Below, in pieces: positions 44,085 through 57,000 of a DNA stretch of 64,000 nucleotides. A program made the position numbers and the translations under genes. Numbering within the stretch: position 1 is the first letter of the stretch; each line of letters starts with the position of its first letter. Source of the stretch: Burkholderiales bacterium (GTDB lineage: Bacteria; Pseudomonadota; Gammaproteobacteria; Burkholderiales; Burkholderiaceae_C); assembly GCA_947448955.1 (NCBI GenBank), contig CANFPU010000004.1:1-64000 (forward strand), given 5' to 3'. The notes beneath the pieces were generated by a model. That model searched no databases. It saw only the letters and a program-made list of their open reading frames with translations, and was not told the DNA's origin.

Positions 44085-45587
44085 ATGATTCGCCGCCGCA
44101 CCGCCCTCAACCTGGCCATGGGCCTGCCACTAGCCGCCAGTCTGAGCGCCAGTCTGGACGCCATGGCCCAGACCAAAAAAGACACGCTGGTGCTGGCGAT
44201 GACGTTGGAGCCGCCCGGCCTGGACCCGACCGCTGGCGCGGCCGCAGCCATTGGCGAGGTGGTGCACTACAACCTGTTCGAGACCCTGACCAAGATCGGC
44301 GCTGACTCGACCATCGCCCCTCTGCTGGCCCAACGCTGGACCGTCACACCGGACAACAAGACCTGGGCCTTCCACCTCCGGCCGGGCCTGAAGTTCCACA
44401 ACGGCGAGCCCTGCAACGCCGCAGCGGTGAAGTTCTCGTTCGAACGCGCTGCCGCGGCCGACAGCCTGAACAAGGACAAGGCGGTGTTCAGCAACATCGT
44501 CAACCTCAGCGCCACCGACGACTTGACGCTGGTCGTCACGCTGAAGAACACCAACCCCGATTTCTTGTTCCAAATCGGCCAGGCCACGGCGGTGATCGTC
44601 GAGCCCAAGAGCGCGGCGACCAACAACACCCAACCGGTGGGCACGGGTCCGTTCAAGCTCGAGAGCTGGGCCAAAGGCAGCGCGCTCGTGCTGGCACGCT
44701 GGGACGGCTACCGCGACGCCAAGGCCGTCGCGCTGCGCCGCGTCACCTTGCGCTTCATCAGCGACGCGTCGGCCCAGGTCGCCGCGCTGATGGCCGGCGA
44801 CGTGGACTTGTTCCCGCGCGTCTCGGCGGCCAGAGTGCTGGCGCAGTTTCGTGCCGACAAACGCTTCCAGGTGCTGGTCGGTGGCTCGCGCGCCAAGACC
44901 ATCGTCGCCATCAACAACAAAAAACGTCCGCTCGACGACGTGCGGGTGCGCCGAGCGATCGCGTGCGCCATTGACCGGCAGCAGGTCATCGACGGTGTGG
45001 CCGAAGGCTTTGGCAAGCCGATCGGGAGCTTCTACGTGCCCAGCGCGCCGGGCTATGTCGACCTGACCGCTGTCAACGCCTACAACCCCGACAAAGCCCG
45101 CGCGCTGCTCAAGGAAGCCGGTATCACAACGCCGCTCGAACTCAGCCTGAAGCTGCCGCCTACGCCTTATGCGCGTCAGGGCGGCGAGGTGATCGCCGCG
45201 ATGCTGGCCAAGGTGGGCATCGTCGCCAAGCAAGAGAGCGTCGAATGGGCGCAATGGCTCTCCGGCGTGTACGGCCAGAAGGCCTACGACCTGACGATCA
45301 TCAGCCATGTCGAGCCGCTGGACTTTGGCAACTTCGCCCGACCGGGCTACTACTGGAACTACGAGTCGCCGAAGTTCAACGCGCTGTGGGCCAAGATCAA
45401 TGCCACCGCCGACACCCCGACGCGCCTGAAACTGATGGGCGATGCGCAGCGCCTGGTGGCCGACGATGCGGTCGCGGCCTATCTCTACCAACCGACCTGG
45501 ATCACCGTCGCCAACGCCAGACTCAAGGGCTTGTGGCGCGAGATGCCCATCTTCGCCAACGACTTGGCCGCACTGAGCTGGTCCTGA
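44085..45587 (+). CDS. Orphan ABC transporter substrate-binding protein, SBP family 5
   Basis: 500 residues. The N-terminus MIRRRTALNLAMGLPLAASL is an RRR-led signal that may be Tat-type, cut near AMAQ. FHNGEPCNAAAVKFSFERA and PVGTGPFKLESW are family motifs. It has no permease or ATPase genes beside it, so it probably feeds one of the two Dpp-type systems in the window or one elsewhere. A GGAG site precedes ATG 44085. Confidence 0.9.
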   Translation: MIRRRTALNLAMGLPLAASLSASLDAMAQTKKDTLVLAMTLEPPGLDPTAGAAAAIGEVVHYNLFETLTKIGADSTIAPLLAQRWTVTPDNKTWAFHLRPGLKFHNGEPCNAAAVKFSFERAAAADSLNKDKAVFSNIVNLSATDDLTLVVTLKNTNPDFLFQIGQATAVIVEPKSAATNNTQPVGTGPFKLESWAKGSALVLARWDGYRDAKAVALRRVTLRFISDASAQVAALMAGDVDLFPRVSAARVLAQFRADKRFQVLVGGSRAKTIVAINNKKRPLDDVRVRRAIACAIDRQQVIDGVAEGFGKPIGSFYVPSAPGYVDLTAVNAYNPDKARALLKEAGITTPLELSLKLPPTPYARQGGEVIAAMLAKVGIVAKQESVEWAQWLSGVYGQKAYDLTIISHVEPLDFGNFARPGYYWNYESPKFNALWAKINATADTPTRLKLMGDAQRLVADDAVAAYLYQPTWITVANARLKGLWREMPIFANDLAALSWS

Positions 45588-45638
45588 TGGCGCGAGGCGG
45601 ATGGGGCGGGTTTGGACGGTTGGGGCCAGCCGGCTCCA

Positions 45639-45944
45639 TCAAAGGGTGACCACCCGCAAGCCTGCGAAGCAGTGTCGAAAAAAGCCTGCATCGGTGCGCA
45701 GCAGGGCCTTGGCCTGCGTCCTCGCGTGGGCGCCGATCAAGAAATCCGGCGCAGTGCGCTCGCGTGGCCCCTGGTTGCGCACGCAGCCCCGCATGATGCG
45801 CGCCGCCTCCAGCGCGTTGTCCATGGACCTCGGGTCATGCGCGATCTGGCAGGCGGCCATCCGCGCGCGCAAGTCGTGCTCGTCCACAAAGTAGCGGCCC
45901 AGTTCGGCCACCACCGCGCAAACGCACAGGCTGCCCTGCGCCAA
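45639..45944 (-). pseudogene. PIN-domain (VapC-type) toxin remnant lacking its N-terminus
   Basis: The frame encodes the central and C-terminal part of a PIN nuclease: VCAVVAELGRYF with the conserved Glu, then APDFLIGAHARTQAKALLRTDAGFFRHCFAGL with the C-terminal Asp residues. The N-terminal strand with the first catalytic Asp (LDTN-type) is missing. Upstream in frame there is only Arg-rich sequence lying over the end of the histidine phosphatase gene. No antitoxin gene is present. The start shown is a TTG. Most likely a decayed toxin-antitoxin relic. Confidence 0.65.
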
Positions 45945-45951
45945 TGCGACC

Positions 45952-46626
45952 TCAAGCGCTTGGCGGCGGCCGCGTCTGTAGCGTGCTGGGCTGCGGCGGC
46001 AGGCCTTCGAGGTGGCTTGCGTCGGCCCAATTCACGATTTGCAGCCTGCCCTCGGACCAGCGCAGCCGGTTGATCCCGGTGTTGGGGATCTCGCATGCGC
46101 GCGGCCCGCTCAGCGACAGCGCCCGCGCACTGCGCCAAAGCATGTCGAGCACGCCGCCGTGCGTGACGAGCGCGACGCTTGCGCCGGCGTGGTCCGCCAG
46201 CAGCGACTGCAGCGCCTGCATCACTCGGGCGTAAAAAACCCGGTTGCTCTCGCCGCCTTGGGGTAGCGCGTAATCCGCATCGTGGCGTTGCCACTGCGCC
46301 CAGAGTTCGGCGTGCTGGCTGCGGATCGTGGGCACGTCCAAGCCTTCGAGCAGGCCAAACCCCTGCTCGCGCCACAAGGGCTCGACCTGCATGGTCAGTC
46401 CGCCGCGCTGCGTATCCGCCAGCGCCTGCGCGGTCTGGCGTGTCCGTAGCAGGTCGCTGACGACGATCAGGTCGAAGGTCTCGTCCGCCAGCCGCTGACC
46501 CATCCGGCGCGCCTGTTCGAACCCGAGCGCATTGAGCGGCACGTCGATCTGGCCCTGGAAACGGTGCTGGCGGTTCCAGTCGGTTTCGCCATGGCGAATC
46601 ACGGTCAATGAAGTCATGCGCGACAT
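45952..46626 (-). CDS. Histidine phosphatase family protein (phosphoglycerate mutase-like)
   Basis: 224 residues. VIRHGETDWN (H12) gives the phospho-acceptor His, and VTHGGVLDML gives the second catalytic His. The length and the QGQIDVPLNALGFEQA segment fit the GpmB/CobC-like branch, which dephosphorylates small molecules. It may start at 46626 or three codons later at 46617. It lies 93 bp downstream of pncB on the same strand. Confidence 0.88.
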   Translation of the reverse strand: MSRMTSLTVIRHGETDWNRQHRFQGQIDVPLNALGFEQARRMGQRLADETFDLIVVSDLLRTRQTAQALADTQRGGLTMQVEPLWREQGFGLLEGLDVPTIRSQHAELWAQWQRHDADYALPQGGESNRVFYARVMQALQSLLADHAGASVALVTHGGVLDMLWRSARALSLSGPRACEIPNTGINRLRWSEGRLQIVNWADASHLEGLPPQPSTLQTRPPPSA

Positions 46627-46719
46627 TGTCGACGCGCGGTCAAGTCAGGCTTGTGGCAGCCCGAGCTCATCGCGTAAATGCCCGTCGTGGCGCTGCGCTG
46701 TCAGGGTCCGGCCTCAAGC

Positions 46720-47913
46720 TCAGGGCTGCGGCGCCACCTTGAAAACCTGGCGCAGGTAGGCCAGAAAGGTCTGGTCGTCGCACAGGATCTTGCCGGGTGA
46801 GTCCGACAGCTTGGCCACCGGTTGGCCATTGCATTGGGTCAGCTTCATCACGATGTGCAGCGTGTGCAGGCCCATGTCGTTGGTCAGGTTGGTGCCGATG
46901 CCAAAACCGAGCTGGGTGCGGTCCGCGAAGTGGCGGTACAACTCGAAAGACTTGGGCAGGTTCAGCCCGTCCGAAAACACCAGCCGCTTGGTGTGGGTGT
47001 CGATGCGCAGCTTGGCGTAATGCGCCAAGGCCTTCTCGCCCCAGATCACCGGATCACCCGAATCATGACGCAAGCCGTCGAACAGCTTGGTGAAGTAGAG
47101 GTCGAAATCGGCCAAGAAGGCATCCATGCCGACCACGTCGGTCAGCGCAACACCCAGGTCGCCGCGGTACTCCTGGACCCACGCTTCGAGCGCGGCTTTC
47201 TGGAAGTCGCGCAGCCGAACACCCAGCGCCTGGTAGGTCTGCAAGAACTCATGCGCCATCGTGCCGATCGGCACCAACCCCAGGTCGCGCGCCAGCAACA
47301 CGCAGGAGGTGCCGCGAAAGTACTCGGGCACCTCTCGCGCCAGTGTGCTGACCACCTCGCGGTGCCAGGCGCCCGAAAAACGCCTGCGCACGCCGAAATC
47401 GAAGAACTCGAATGGGTTGCGACGCGCCGGTTCCTGGCGAAAAGCGCGCAACATTTTCAGCTTCTCGGCCAACCTGCGTCGTCCTTCCGCCAGCGCCTCG
47501 GCCTGGTCGAATCGGCGGAAGTAGAGCTCGTTGACGATCGCCAGCACATGGATCTCAAACGCCATCACATGCACTTGCGGGCCGCGCGCAACGATCTCCA
47601 GCGTGCCCGCGTTGTCGCGAACCTCGATGAAATCGCGTTGGAACTGGAAGATGCGCAGAAAGTCGACGAAATCGCTCTTGATGAACCGAAGGCCGCGCAG
47701 ATACGCCAGTTCATCCGGCAGAAATCGCAGCATGCACAGGTGGTCAAGCTGCTCGTTGATCTCGGCGATCAAATGCGTCAACGGGTAGTCGCGCGCATTG
47801 CGGCAGATGAAAATGTACTCAGCCTGTGTCTGCGGATGCCGGTGCAGCATCGCCTGCCACATCGTGAACTTGTAGAGATCGGTCTCGAGCAGGCTGTGAA
47901 TCACGGGTTGCAT
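46720..47913 (-). CDS. pncB: Nicotinate phosphoribosyltransferase
   Basis: 397 residues, the usual PncB length. It converts nicotinate, PRPP and ATP to nicotinate mononucleotide in NAD salvage. The autophosphorylated His is H221 in [11 protein letters not shown], matching Salmonella His219. [11 protein letters not shown] and [11 protein letters not shown] are PRPP/nucleotide-binding motifs. The start [21 protein letters not shown] is the family N-terminus. The gene stands alone, with its promoter in the 145-bp gap before the giant gene's stop. Confidence 0.95.
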   Translation of the reverse strand: MQPVIHSLLETDLYKFTMWQAMLHRHPQTQAEYIFICRNARDYPLTHLIAEINEQLDHLCMLRFLPDELAYLRGLRFIKSDFVDFLRIFQFQRDFIEVRDNAGTLEIVARGPQVHVMAFEIHVLAIVNELYFRRFDQAEALAEGRRRLAEKLKMLRAFRQEPARRNPFEFFDFGVRRRFSGAWHREVVSTLAREVPEYFRGTSCVLLARDLGLVPIGTMAHEFLQTYQALGVRLRDFQKAALEAWVQEYRGDLGVALTDVVGMDAFLADFDLYFTKLFDGLRHDSGDPVIWGEKALAHYAKLRIDTHTKRLVFSDGLNLPKSFELYRHFADRTQLGFGIGTNLTNDMGLHTLHIVMKLTQCNGQPVAKLSDSPGKILCDDQTFLAYLRQVFKVAPQP

Positions 47914-48058
47914 GGGAGGCGCGATGGCATTCGTCGTCGTTGCAGCCGGGCAGCCGGCCTTCCAGTATAGAAGCCATCACCCAGTGCCGCCGACCTGGCC
48001 CGGGTGTTGCAAAAGACCGCACCTGTGGCAGGGCTTGCGGCCCCGCCACCGGCCAGAC

Positions 48059-51000
48059 TCAGCGCGACCGCTCGTCCCGGCGCACGGGGGCTTCTTGCCG
48101 GTCCCGCGGCTGCGCTGCCGGCGGGTCAGCGCTCGGCAGCATCTGCGAGTCCAGCCAGCGTTCGACCCGACCCACCCAGGACTTGAGCCGAGAACCCAGA
48201 CCGGTCGTTGGACCCGCCTCGCGAACCGGGCCGCTTGTCCAGGCCGTCGCCGCAACCGCTGCCTCGGAGGGGTCGTCGCTGACCCAGGTCGAGGCGCTCT
48301 CGATCGGCTTGGTCCGTGCATCCCGAGGGTCATCCGGCTGCGCCGGCGCCTGCCAATCGGTCGAAGCCTGATGGAACTGGTTCATCAGATCCGGCAGGTT
48401 GCCGGCCCATCGACCCGGCACAACCGTCGGCGGCTGAACCGCTTGCAGACCGAGGCCTCCGAAGACACTGGCCTGGCGCGACGCCGTGGCGACAGTTGTC
48501 ACGTCGCCGGTGGTCGTCTGGCTCACGGCGGAGATGGTTCGCATGGCCGACGAGGGCTTGGGACTCGCGGCGCTGATGCCGATCTCGAGGGTGTTGCCTG
48601 CCATGCCGGCATTGCCCGCCGCGTCGGTGTAGCGCCCAGCCGCCACCGCGATGCTGCCACTGCCGCCGGCAAGTTCAGCCGCCGGTGTGAAGACCGCCGT
48701 CCGGGTCAAGCCACTGCCGCTGATCGGCCCGAGCTTGCCGCCCGTGGTCACCACATCGCTGGCGACGAAGCTAGCCCCCGGGTCAGCGCTGAAGGCAAAG
48801 GTGATGACCGCCGTCTCACCGACCTTGACCGCCGCCTGGCTGCTGGTGATGACCAGCGTCGGGGCCACCGTGGCGATGACCAGCATCGGCGTGCTGCCCG
48901 CAGCGCCAGCGTTGCCCGCCGCGTCGGTGTAGACACCGGCTGCGACCGTGATACTGGCTTGGGCGGATGCCAGGCCAGGCGTCGGCGTGAAACTCGCCTT
49001 GCGCGTCAGCCCCGCACCACTGATCGCCCCCAGCGATCCGCCCGAGACCACGACATCGGCCGATCCGAAACTGGCGCCAGGGTCTTCGCTGAAGGTGAAA
49101 GTAATCAGCGCTTTCTCACCCTTTCTGAGCACCGAGACGTCACTGGTGATGCTCAGCGTCGGCCCAACCGTGTCGCGCTGGATCAGCGGGCTCGCGCCTG
49201 CCGCACCGGCATTGCCCGCCGCGTCGGTGTAACGCCCAGCGGCCACCGAGATGTCGGCCAGGCCCATGCCTGGCGCCACGGTGAAGGTTGCCGTTCGGGT
49301 CAGGCCGCTGCCGCTCAATGCACCCAGCGTGCCGCCCAAGGTCACGACATCGTCGAGCGCAAAGCTGGCGCCTGGGTCTTCGCTGAAGCCGAAAGTGATC
49401 ACCGCCGAGTCATTGACGAGGTCCTGGTTGCTGGTGATCGTCAAGGTCGGCGCGACCGTGTCGATCCTCAGCGCCGGCGTCTTGCCCGCCGCACCGGCGT
49501 TGCCTGCAGCATCCAAATAGCGGCCGAACGGCACCTTGACGCTCGCCATGCCTTCGAAATCAGGCGCCGGCGTGAAGACCGCAGTGCGCGTCAGACCGCT
49601 GCCCCTGATCGGACCCAGCGTGCCGCCCAGCGTCACCACGTCGGCGTCGACAAAGCTGCTGCCCGGGTCTTCGCTGAAGGCAAAGCTGATCGCCGCGGTC
49701 GAACCCTGGGCCAGCACGTTCTGGCTGCTGGTGATCGTCAAGGTCGGCGCCAGCGTATCGATCTTCAATGACGGCGTCTGTCCCGGCATACCGGGGTTGC
49801 CCTGCCCATCGTCGTAAAGCCCGGCAGCCACCGTGATGCTGGCCTGGCCCGATGGCAGGCCGGGTGTCGGTGTGAAGACGGCCGTGCGCGTCAAACCGCT
49901 GCCACTGATCGGACCCAGCGTGCCGCCCACGGTCGCGATGTCGCCGTTGACGAAGCTGTTGCCAGGGTCGGCGCTGAAGTTGAAGCTGATCAGCACGGTC
50001 TCGCCCTTCTTCACAGCGGGCTGGCTGCTGGTGATGGTCAGCGTGGGCTTGGCCACGGAGGGTACCGTCACCGGCACGTCGCCAGGGATGCCGATGACGA
50101 GCTGGTTGCTCGGCGCGCTGAGGTGGCCCGCCGCATCGACAAAGCGCCCGGCGGCGACCGAGATGCTGGCGCTGCTCGCACCGGGCGTCGGGCTGAAGGT
50201 CGCCGTTCGCGTCAAACCGCTGCCACTGATCGGACCCAGCGTGCCGCCCTGCATCGAGATGTCGCCCGCCACAAAGCTGCCGCCGGGGTCTGCGCTGAAG
50301 CTGAACGTGATCGAAGCCGTGTCGCCCGACTTGACCTCCGACTTGCTGCTGCTGATCACCAACCGGGGTGCCAATTCGTCGAGCAAGGTCACCTCGTCGA
50401 TCATCGTCAGACCAGACTTGAAGACCACCGCATTGGGACCGGCGCTGGTCACCGCGGCCTTCGCGCCACCCACCGGTGCACCACCCGACAACAACACCAT
50501 CCAGCCATCGGCCTGCGATCGAACACCGGCGTCGCCCACCGTCAGGCCCGTGGCACCGGCCAGCACGACGTCACCGCTGGTCTTGTTCAAGCCCGTGACT
50601 TCGCCGGCCGACAACATCAAGCGCGCGTTGCCGAACCCACCGATGCCCGTGGCAGCTTCGACATAGGCCGCCCCCGAGGTCTGGACATTGGTCACCGCGG
50701 TGTTGCCAGTGTTGCGGATCGAGCCACCGGAGACCACCGTGACCGGCCCACTGGTGGACTGCAAACGACCGAGCGAGATGTTGCCTGCCGCCTCGACCCG
50801 AATCGCGCCGGCGCCAGTGGTGACCACCTCGCCGATCGCCAACGCATTGGCGTCCTTCAGCGTGATCGCACCGCCGGCGTTGGCCGACACGGCGGCCTTG
50901 AAGTCATTGCCGGCCTGGGCCAAGCTCAAGGCGCCAGCGGCCGTCAGCGTTGAGGCACCGGTGACCACCAACGCGCCGGTCTGGCTGATGCTGCCGCTGG

Positions 51001-54000
51001 TCGTCGTGACGGTCAAGGTGCCCGCCACCGCGCTGGTGCCAAAGTTCAGCGCGCCGCCACTGGTCAGCGTCAGGTTGCCGCCAACGTTGGCCTCGACCGC
51101 TGCCAGCGCATCGGCTTCGCGCAGATAGCTGTCGCCTGTGAAGGACTGCAGCTGCAGGCTGTCTGCCGCGATGACCAAGGGCGCAGCCGCGCTGCCCACA
51201 CCCTTGCCCGCTGTCAAGCTCACCTGGGGTGCCGTCACCGAGCTGCCAGCCTGGGTCAGGATCTGCCCGGTGGTCGCGCTCATCGTCACCGAGTTGGTGG
51301 CATGGACCGTCATCGCGGGCGCCAACACCAGGTCGGTTCGACCGATGGTGCTGTTGACCACCAGGTTCGCGCCAGCGACATCGGTCGCACTGAAACCGGT
51401 GCCGCCTGCGTTCACAAGGGCCACCAGTCCATGCGTTGGATCCAGGCCCGAGGCCGAGTAGCTCACGCCGTCGCCCTGCCACATCCCGGACGCGAAGTTG
51501 ACGGCCCCGCCGTTGATCTCCAGATCACCATAGTGCCCTGCGGTGTCCTGGCCATAGATCAGCCCGTTGTTGAAAGTCACGCTGTGGGCGCCATTGACCA
51601 CCAGCTTCGCACCGTTGAGCAGCACGACCTGATCGTTGAACACCACGTCGCCGGTCGCGTTGATCACCACATCGCCAGCCATGTAGACGCGTTCGCCAAA
51701 GACCACGTTCTGGGCCTGATCGATCTTCAAGCCTTCGAGGCCGGCGATCGACGTCACCGTCAGCGCAAAGCCGCCGCCGTAACCTTCGTAGTCCTCCAAT
51801 CCAGCGCGCGCCACGGTCAGCACGTCGCCCACCTTGTAACCACCACCCAGCGAATGGATCGCCACAGCGGTGACCACGCCGCCCGCCACGGTGAGGGTCG
51901 CGGTCGCGCCACTGCCCGACCCGCCGAGCAGATTCACCTCCGCAAAGCTGCCGTTCTGCAAAGCGGTCCCCGCGGCATTGCGGTACAGCGAGCCACCGGC
52001 AAAGGTGAAGGTGCCCACGCCACTGCCGATGCGGCCGTTCAGCGCGACGTCGCCGCCGATCGCATCCAGCGTTAGCACATCGGTCGAACCCAGACCACCG
52101 TTGATGCGCCCGGTCACGGTCAGGTCGCCCGCAACCGCCGCCACGCCGGCCTGCGCCGCCGTGCCAGAAGACAACACGGCCCCGCCGTCGACCCGCAAAC
52201 CGTCGTCGATCAGCAGGTCGCCGCTCATCGCGAGCACCGTGCCATCGGCCAACGACGTGGTGTTGCCGGGCCCGTGGATCACCAGGTTCTTGCCCTTGAC
52301 CGTGCCAGCCACGTTGATCTTGCCGCCGGTACCCTGGGCCTGAATCACCAAAGGCACGGCCAAGGTCAGCGGCGGGCTACCCGCGCCGCCCATCGCGACA
52401 GGGCTCGACCCACCTGCCGAGCCAATCACCAGCGCCGGGACGCCACTCACTTTGCTCGGGTCCAGGCTCAGGCTACCTGCACTGCCTGTGCCTCCCAGCG
52501 AGATCGCGACGCCTGCCGGCGGCGCGACCTGCAGGCCCGCGCTGGGCGCACCGCCGGAAGCCGGGGGAACGTACTGGCTGAGGTCAACAGAACCGCCGCC
52601 GACCGGCACAGCGATGGTCACCGACTGGATCACCTTGACCTTGCCAGTCTTGTCGACCAGCGCCGTGCTGGCCGCCAGCGAGCCGCCGCCGGCCAGATTG
52701 ATGGACTTCAGCGTGACGCTATCGCTAACACTCAAAACGAGCTTGCTGGCGTCCTTGACGATCAGGTCGGCATCGAGGGTCAAACTCGTTGCGACGATGC
52801 GTAGCTTGGTGTCGCCCAGGTTGATCGCGGCAGCGCCGACGCCGGCCAGTCGCACCACATCGCCCTGGATCACCAGCTCGCCCAGACCAGCGTCCCAGGT
52901 CGCTTTCTCAACGCCGCTGATCATCTGACCATCGCTCAGCGTGATCACGTTCTGCGTGCTGGACTTGCTCAAGGGCTTGAGCTGGACGGTCAACGAGTCG
53001 TTGGCCAGGTTGTGCTGCGCATCATCCTTGAGGCTGAGCACGAACACCGCGTTGGGGTCCGTCGACGTGCTGTTGCCGAGATTCAGCACGGTGCGGTCGG
53101 CGCCTGCCGAGGCCGCCAGCACCAGCGTCGAATCTGACAACCTGGCAATCGTCAGTTCGTCATCCAGCGAGGTCAGCCTCACCTCATCGAGCGCACTGCG
53201 GCTCAGTCGCAGCCCATTGCTACCGATACCCAGGATCTCGAAATTACCGCCGTTGTAAGAGGCCTGCACTGCCGCAGCCTGGACCACCAGCGGCGCGGTC
53301 CGCACGGTCTGGTTGATGCCATCACTGGCGGTGACGGTCAAGCCGCCCTGGACGACGCCGTGGTCTGATGCGTAGCTCAGGTTGCCGGCCTTGGCCAGGA
53401 AGGTCGATAGCACGCTCAATTTGCCGGTCAGCGTTAGGCCGCCAGCCGACGAGGTCACGGTCAAACCGGCAGTGGCGGCAGCAGCTGTGTCCACGGCCAG
53501 CGTACCGCGCTCCACCGCCAGCGCCACCGACAGCGTGCGTGTCGATTGACCACTGGCCAGATCGTTGTTGTCGGCGTCGTACAAGGAGCCTTGCGTCAGC
53601 ACGATGCTGCTGGCCTGTTGCGACGACACCGCGAACTGCTCGGGCAGGATCAGGTTGGGTGCCGCGGTCGTCGCCGGCACATTGAACGTCATGATCGGCT
53701 TGCCTGCGGCCAGCGCCACGACCTGCCGGGTCTGCGGGTTGAACCAGGCCGAGGTCCAACGGGTTCCGCTGGCCAGGCCCATTTCGCCCTGGCCGACGAT
53801 CTTGACCCAGCTCTCGCCCTTGTTCGTGCTGAGCCAGACGCCGCCAGCAGCGCCCGAGGCCACACCAATCAATGCATTGCCGTCGCTGGAGAAAGTCACC
53901 TCCGGCGACGACCCGAGCTTGCCTTGCACCGGGGTGATTTCGCGCCAGGTCCAGTTGGTCAAGGCCGTGTCGGCGATGAAGACGCGGCCGTCGCTGGTTG

Positions 54001-57000
54001 CTGCCAAGAAGTTCTTGCCGCTGGCGTCGATGTCGACCGAAGCCCAATCGCCGTTGGTGATCGCAGCACGGGTGTTGTTGGTCAGGCTGCTGATCGTCGT
54101 GCCGATCGACGCCGTGAGCAAAGCGCCAGCATCGGAACCCACGGACGACGCACCGGCAGCCGCCAGCAGCAGATTGCCGTCGTCGCTGGCGGTCAACGCA
54201 TTCCAGTTGCTGTTGCCCGGCAGCGTGGTCCAGTTACCGGTCACATCGCGCAGACGCATCGAACCGGGCGTCACGACGGTACTGGTGGTTTGGACCGGAA
54301 GGGTGATGAAACCAATCTTCTTGTAAACCGTTGTGGTCACATTCGTCGAGGCCGGCTTGTCGGTCAGCAACAGGCGGCCGTCGTTCATGACCAGCACATC
54401 GGCGTAGGTGTCCGCCGGCGCTTGGCTAGACGTCCAGGTCACGCCGGCGTCACGCGAAACCGCCAGGTAACCGCTGGCCGACATCGCCGCGATACTCTTG
54501 CCGTCGGGCGAGATTGAAACAGCGGTATAGGCCTTGCCCGCGGGCGCGTTGGCTGCTTTCCAGCTCAGACCCGCGTCGCTGGACAGGTAGACACCCGCCT
54601 GGCTCCCAGAGACCGAAGCAACGGCCACCAGCGTGTTGCCATTCGACGCCAGATCGGTCCAGTTGAGCGCGACCTCCGAGACCAGGGTCCGGTTGAGCTC
54701 GGTCTGGGCTTGGCTGGTCAGCCCATTTTGGGCGATCGACACGGTCAGCGTGCGCGTCTCTGCAGCGCTCACGTAGCGGTAAGAAACGTTGCCTGCGATG
54801 AAGTAAGCGTTCAGGTTTGCCACCGACCCGGTGAAGGTTCTGGCGTTGTCCGGGCCCGCCACCGTCACGTTGTTGGCGCCCGACGCGACGACCACGCCGT
54901 CGACCGCCGACAGCGTGACCGTTGCCAACACCGCAGCGTCGCCGGTGAAAGGCTGGCCGCTGAACTTCAGCTTCGAATCGGCATCGCGCACCACGCTGTA
55001 GCTCGGCGGTATCGACACCGTGGGCGCACCCGGCAGCGGCCCGAAGGCGGCCAACAGCGACGCCGGCAACACACCGGAGAAGTCGAGGTCCGACCCTTCA
55101 TTGCCTGACTCCACCAAGCTGTTGTTGCCGAGCTGGCCGGCGAAGACGTAGCTGTCCAAGCCGACACCGCCCGAGAGCTTGTTGACGCCCAGCACCGCGT
55201 ACAAAGTATCTCGGCCGGCGCCACCCGACAGTTGGTTGCTGCCCTGGCCGCCAAACAAGATGTCGTCGCCGCCGCCGCCGATCAAGGTGTCGTCGCCAGC
55301 GCCGGTGACGAAAGTGACCGCGGCGGTGCTGGCGGCCAGCGCCTGCAACAGGTTGTTGCCGAGCTTGTCGGTTGCGGTGCCGCCGCCCATGCCCATCAGG
55401 ATGGTGTCGTTGCCATCGCCACCGATCGCATCGATCGTCACGGCATTGAGCAGGCGTGAGGCGTCGAGTTTGTCGTCGCCAGCGCCCAGGTCGACCTTGA
55501 CGCGCTTGACGCCGGTGAACTGTTGGTAGAAACCGCTTAACTCGACGTCAACCACGCCCGTCGCAGTCGCTTTACCGCTGAGGATCCAACTCTCGGCGCT
55601 GTCTAGCGTGTCGAGGAAGCGCCTGTCGCCGGCTTTCGGGCCTGCGAACAAGGTTAGCGTGCCGCTGGCATCGACGCTACCCAGCAATGGCTTGACCGTG
55701 GGCGCGAGGAAACTCATCGAACCCAGCGCAATGCTGCCGAGCGAAATTTGCCCTTGGAACTTGTGGAACAGAATGTTGACCTCACCCCAAAGGTAGGGAT
55801 TGAAGGTGGCCGAAATGGTCAGGTCGAACAGGTTGAGGGGGCCGCCGGGCGCGTTGCCGCTTCTTCCTGGGTAGGCCATCATGGCCCATACTTCGGAGGC
55901 CCGAATCCGGCCGTCGCCGACGTAGGAGACGCCCAGAACTTGGCCGTCGGCATCGCGCTTGACGGTCCCGCGTTTGATGTCATTGAGGTCGGCCGAGATG
56001 TTGACCGTGACCGACCCGCCAACCCCCGCTGACACCAAAAAGGCCGATGCGCCGCCGTACAGGCCGAGCGACAGTGACAGCAAGGCTTCGGGCTTTTCCT
56101 GGCCACCGGAGCCGGCCACGGGCTTGCCATTCAGCAGCGTCGGCAGCGTCCAGTCGTTGACATAGAAACCGTCGAGCGCATCAAGCGGGTTGCCTGAGCT
56201 GATGGCTTTCTGGATGCCAAAAGTGTCGAAGCCGAAAGACAGGTCCAACTTCGCAGAGGCCGCCCCTTTGGCGCCGATGACGATCGACAGCCAGGACAAG
56301 GGCGGTAACGGGATCGGAATCCTCGCCAGCAGAACGTCGAAGCCGAAATTGAACTGCAGCAAAGGCAATTCGTAGGTGAACAGCGTCGCGCTGCCGCCGC
56401 TGAAGACCTTGGCCCAGTTGCCGATGTCGGTCAGGTAGGGCATGAACTGCAGGCCGGAGCGTGCGGTCGCACTGCTGGTCGCACCGCCCGAGGCCATCGT
56501 GCTCAGGCTGGCCACCTGGCTGAGCAGCTCGCTGCCCGAGCTGCCGGTCGAGGCCGCGGATGACCCCGAGACAAAACTCATTTGGGACGTGCCCAGGTGG
56601 TAGATGCTGCCCAGCGGCAGGCCAGCGCTGGCGGTCAGCAAGGTGCGCAACATGTCGGGCATGTTCAGCGCAAACTGCACCGCGTCGAGGAAGGCCCAGT
56701 CCAGCGCCGGGGGTTTGTTGCTGGTCACCCCTTTCCGGTAATACTCATACGCGGTGTCGATCAGGCCTCGCACCGTGTTGTCACTCGGCTTGCCGAGGTC
56801 CGCGCGGGCCGAGTCGAGGAAGATGTCCAGGCCGTCAATCGGCGTGGTCAAAGTGGTGACGACATCGCGGAACGGCGCGGCGACATCGGCGATCTTGTTT
56901 GCGATCGGCATCAGGAAATCGAACACCGTCGAACGCATGTCCAGACGCAGGTTCTGGATCGAGATGTCCGGGAAAGACACCGTCTTGTCGCCCAGGTGCC

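Noticed and set aside
47912-49771. Long plus-strand open frame (619 codons) opposite pncB and the giant gene
   Set aside because: It is antisense to well-supported coding sequence, is very rich in Arg, Gly and Ala, and has no family features. High GC creates such shadow frames.
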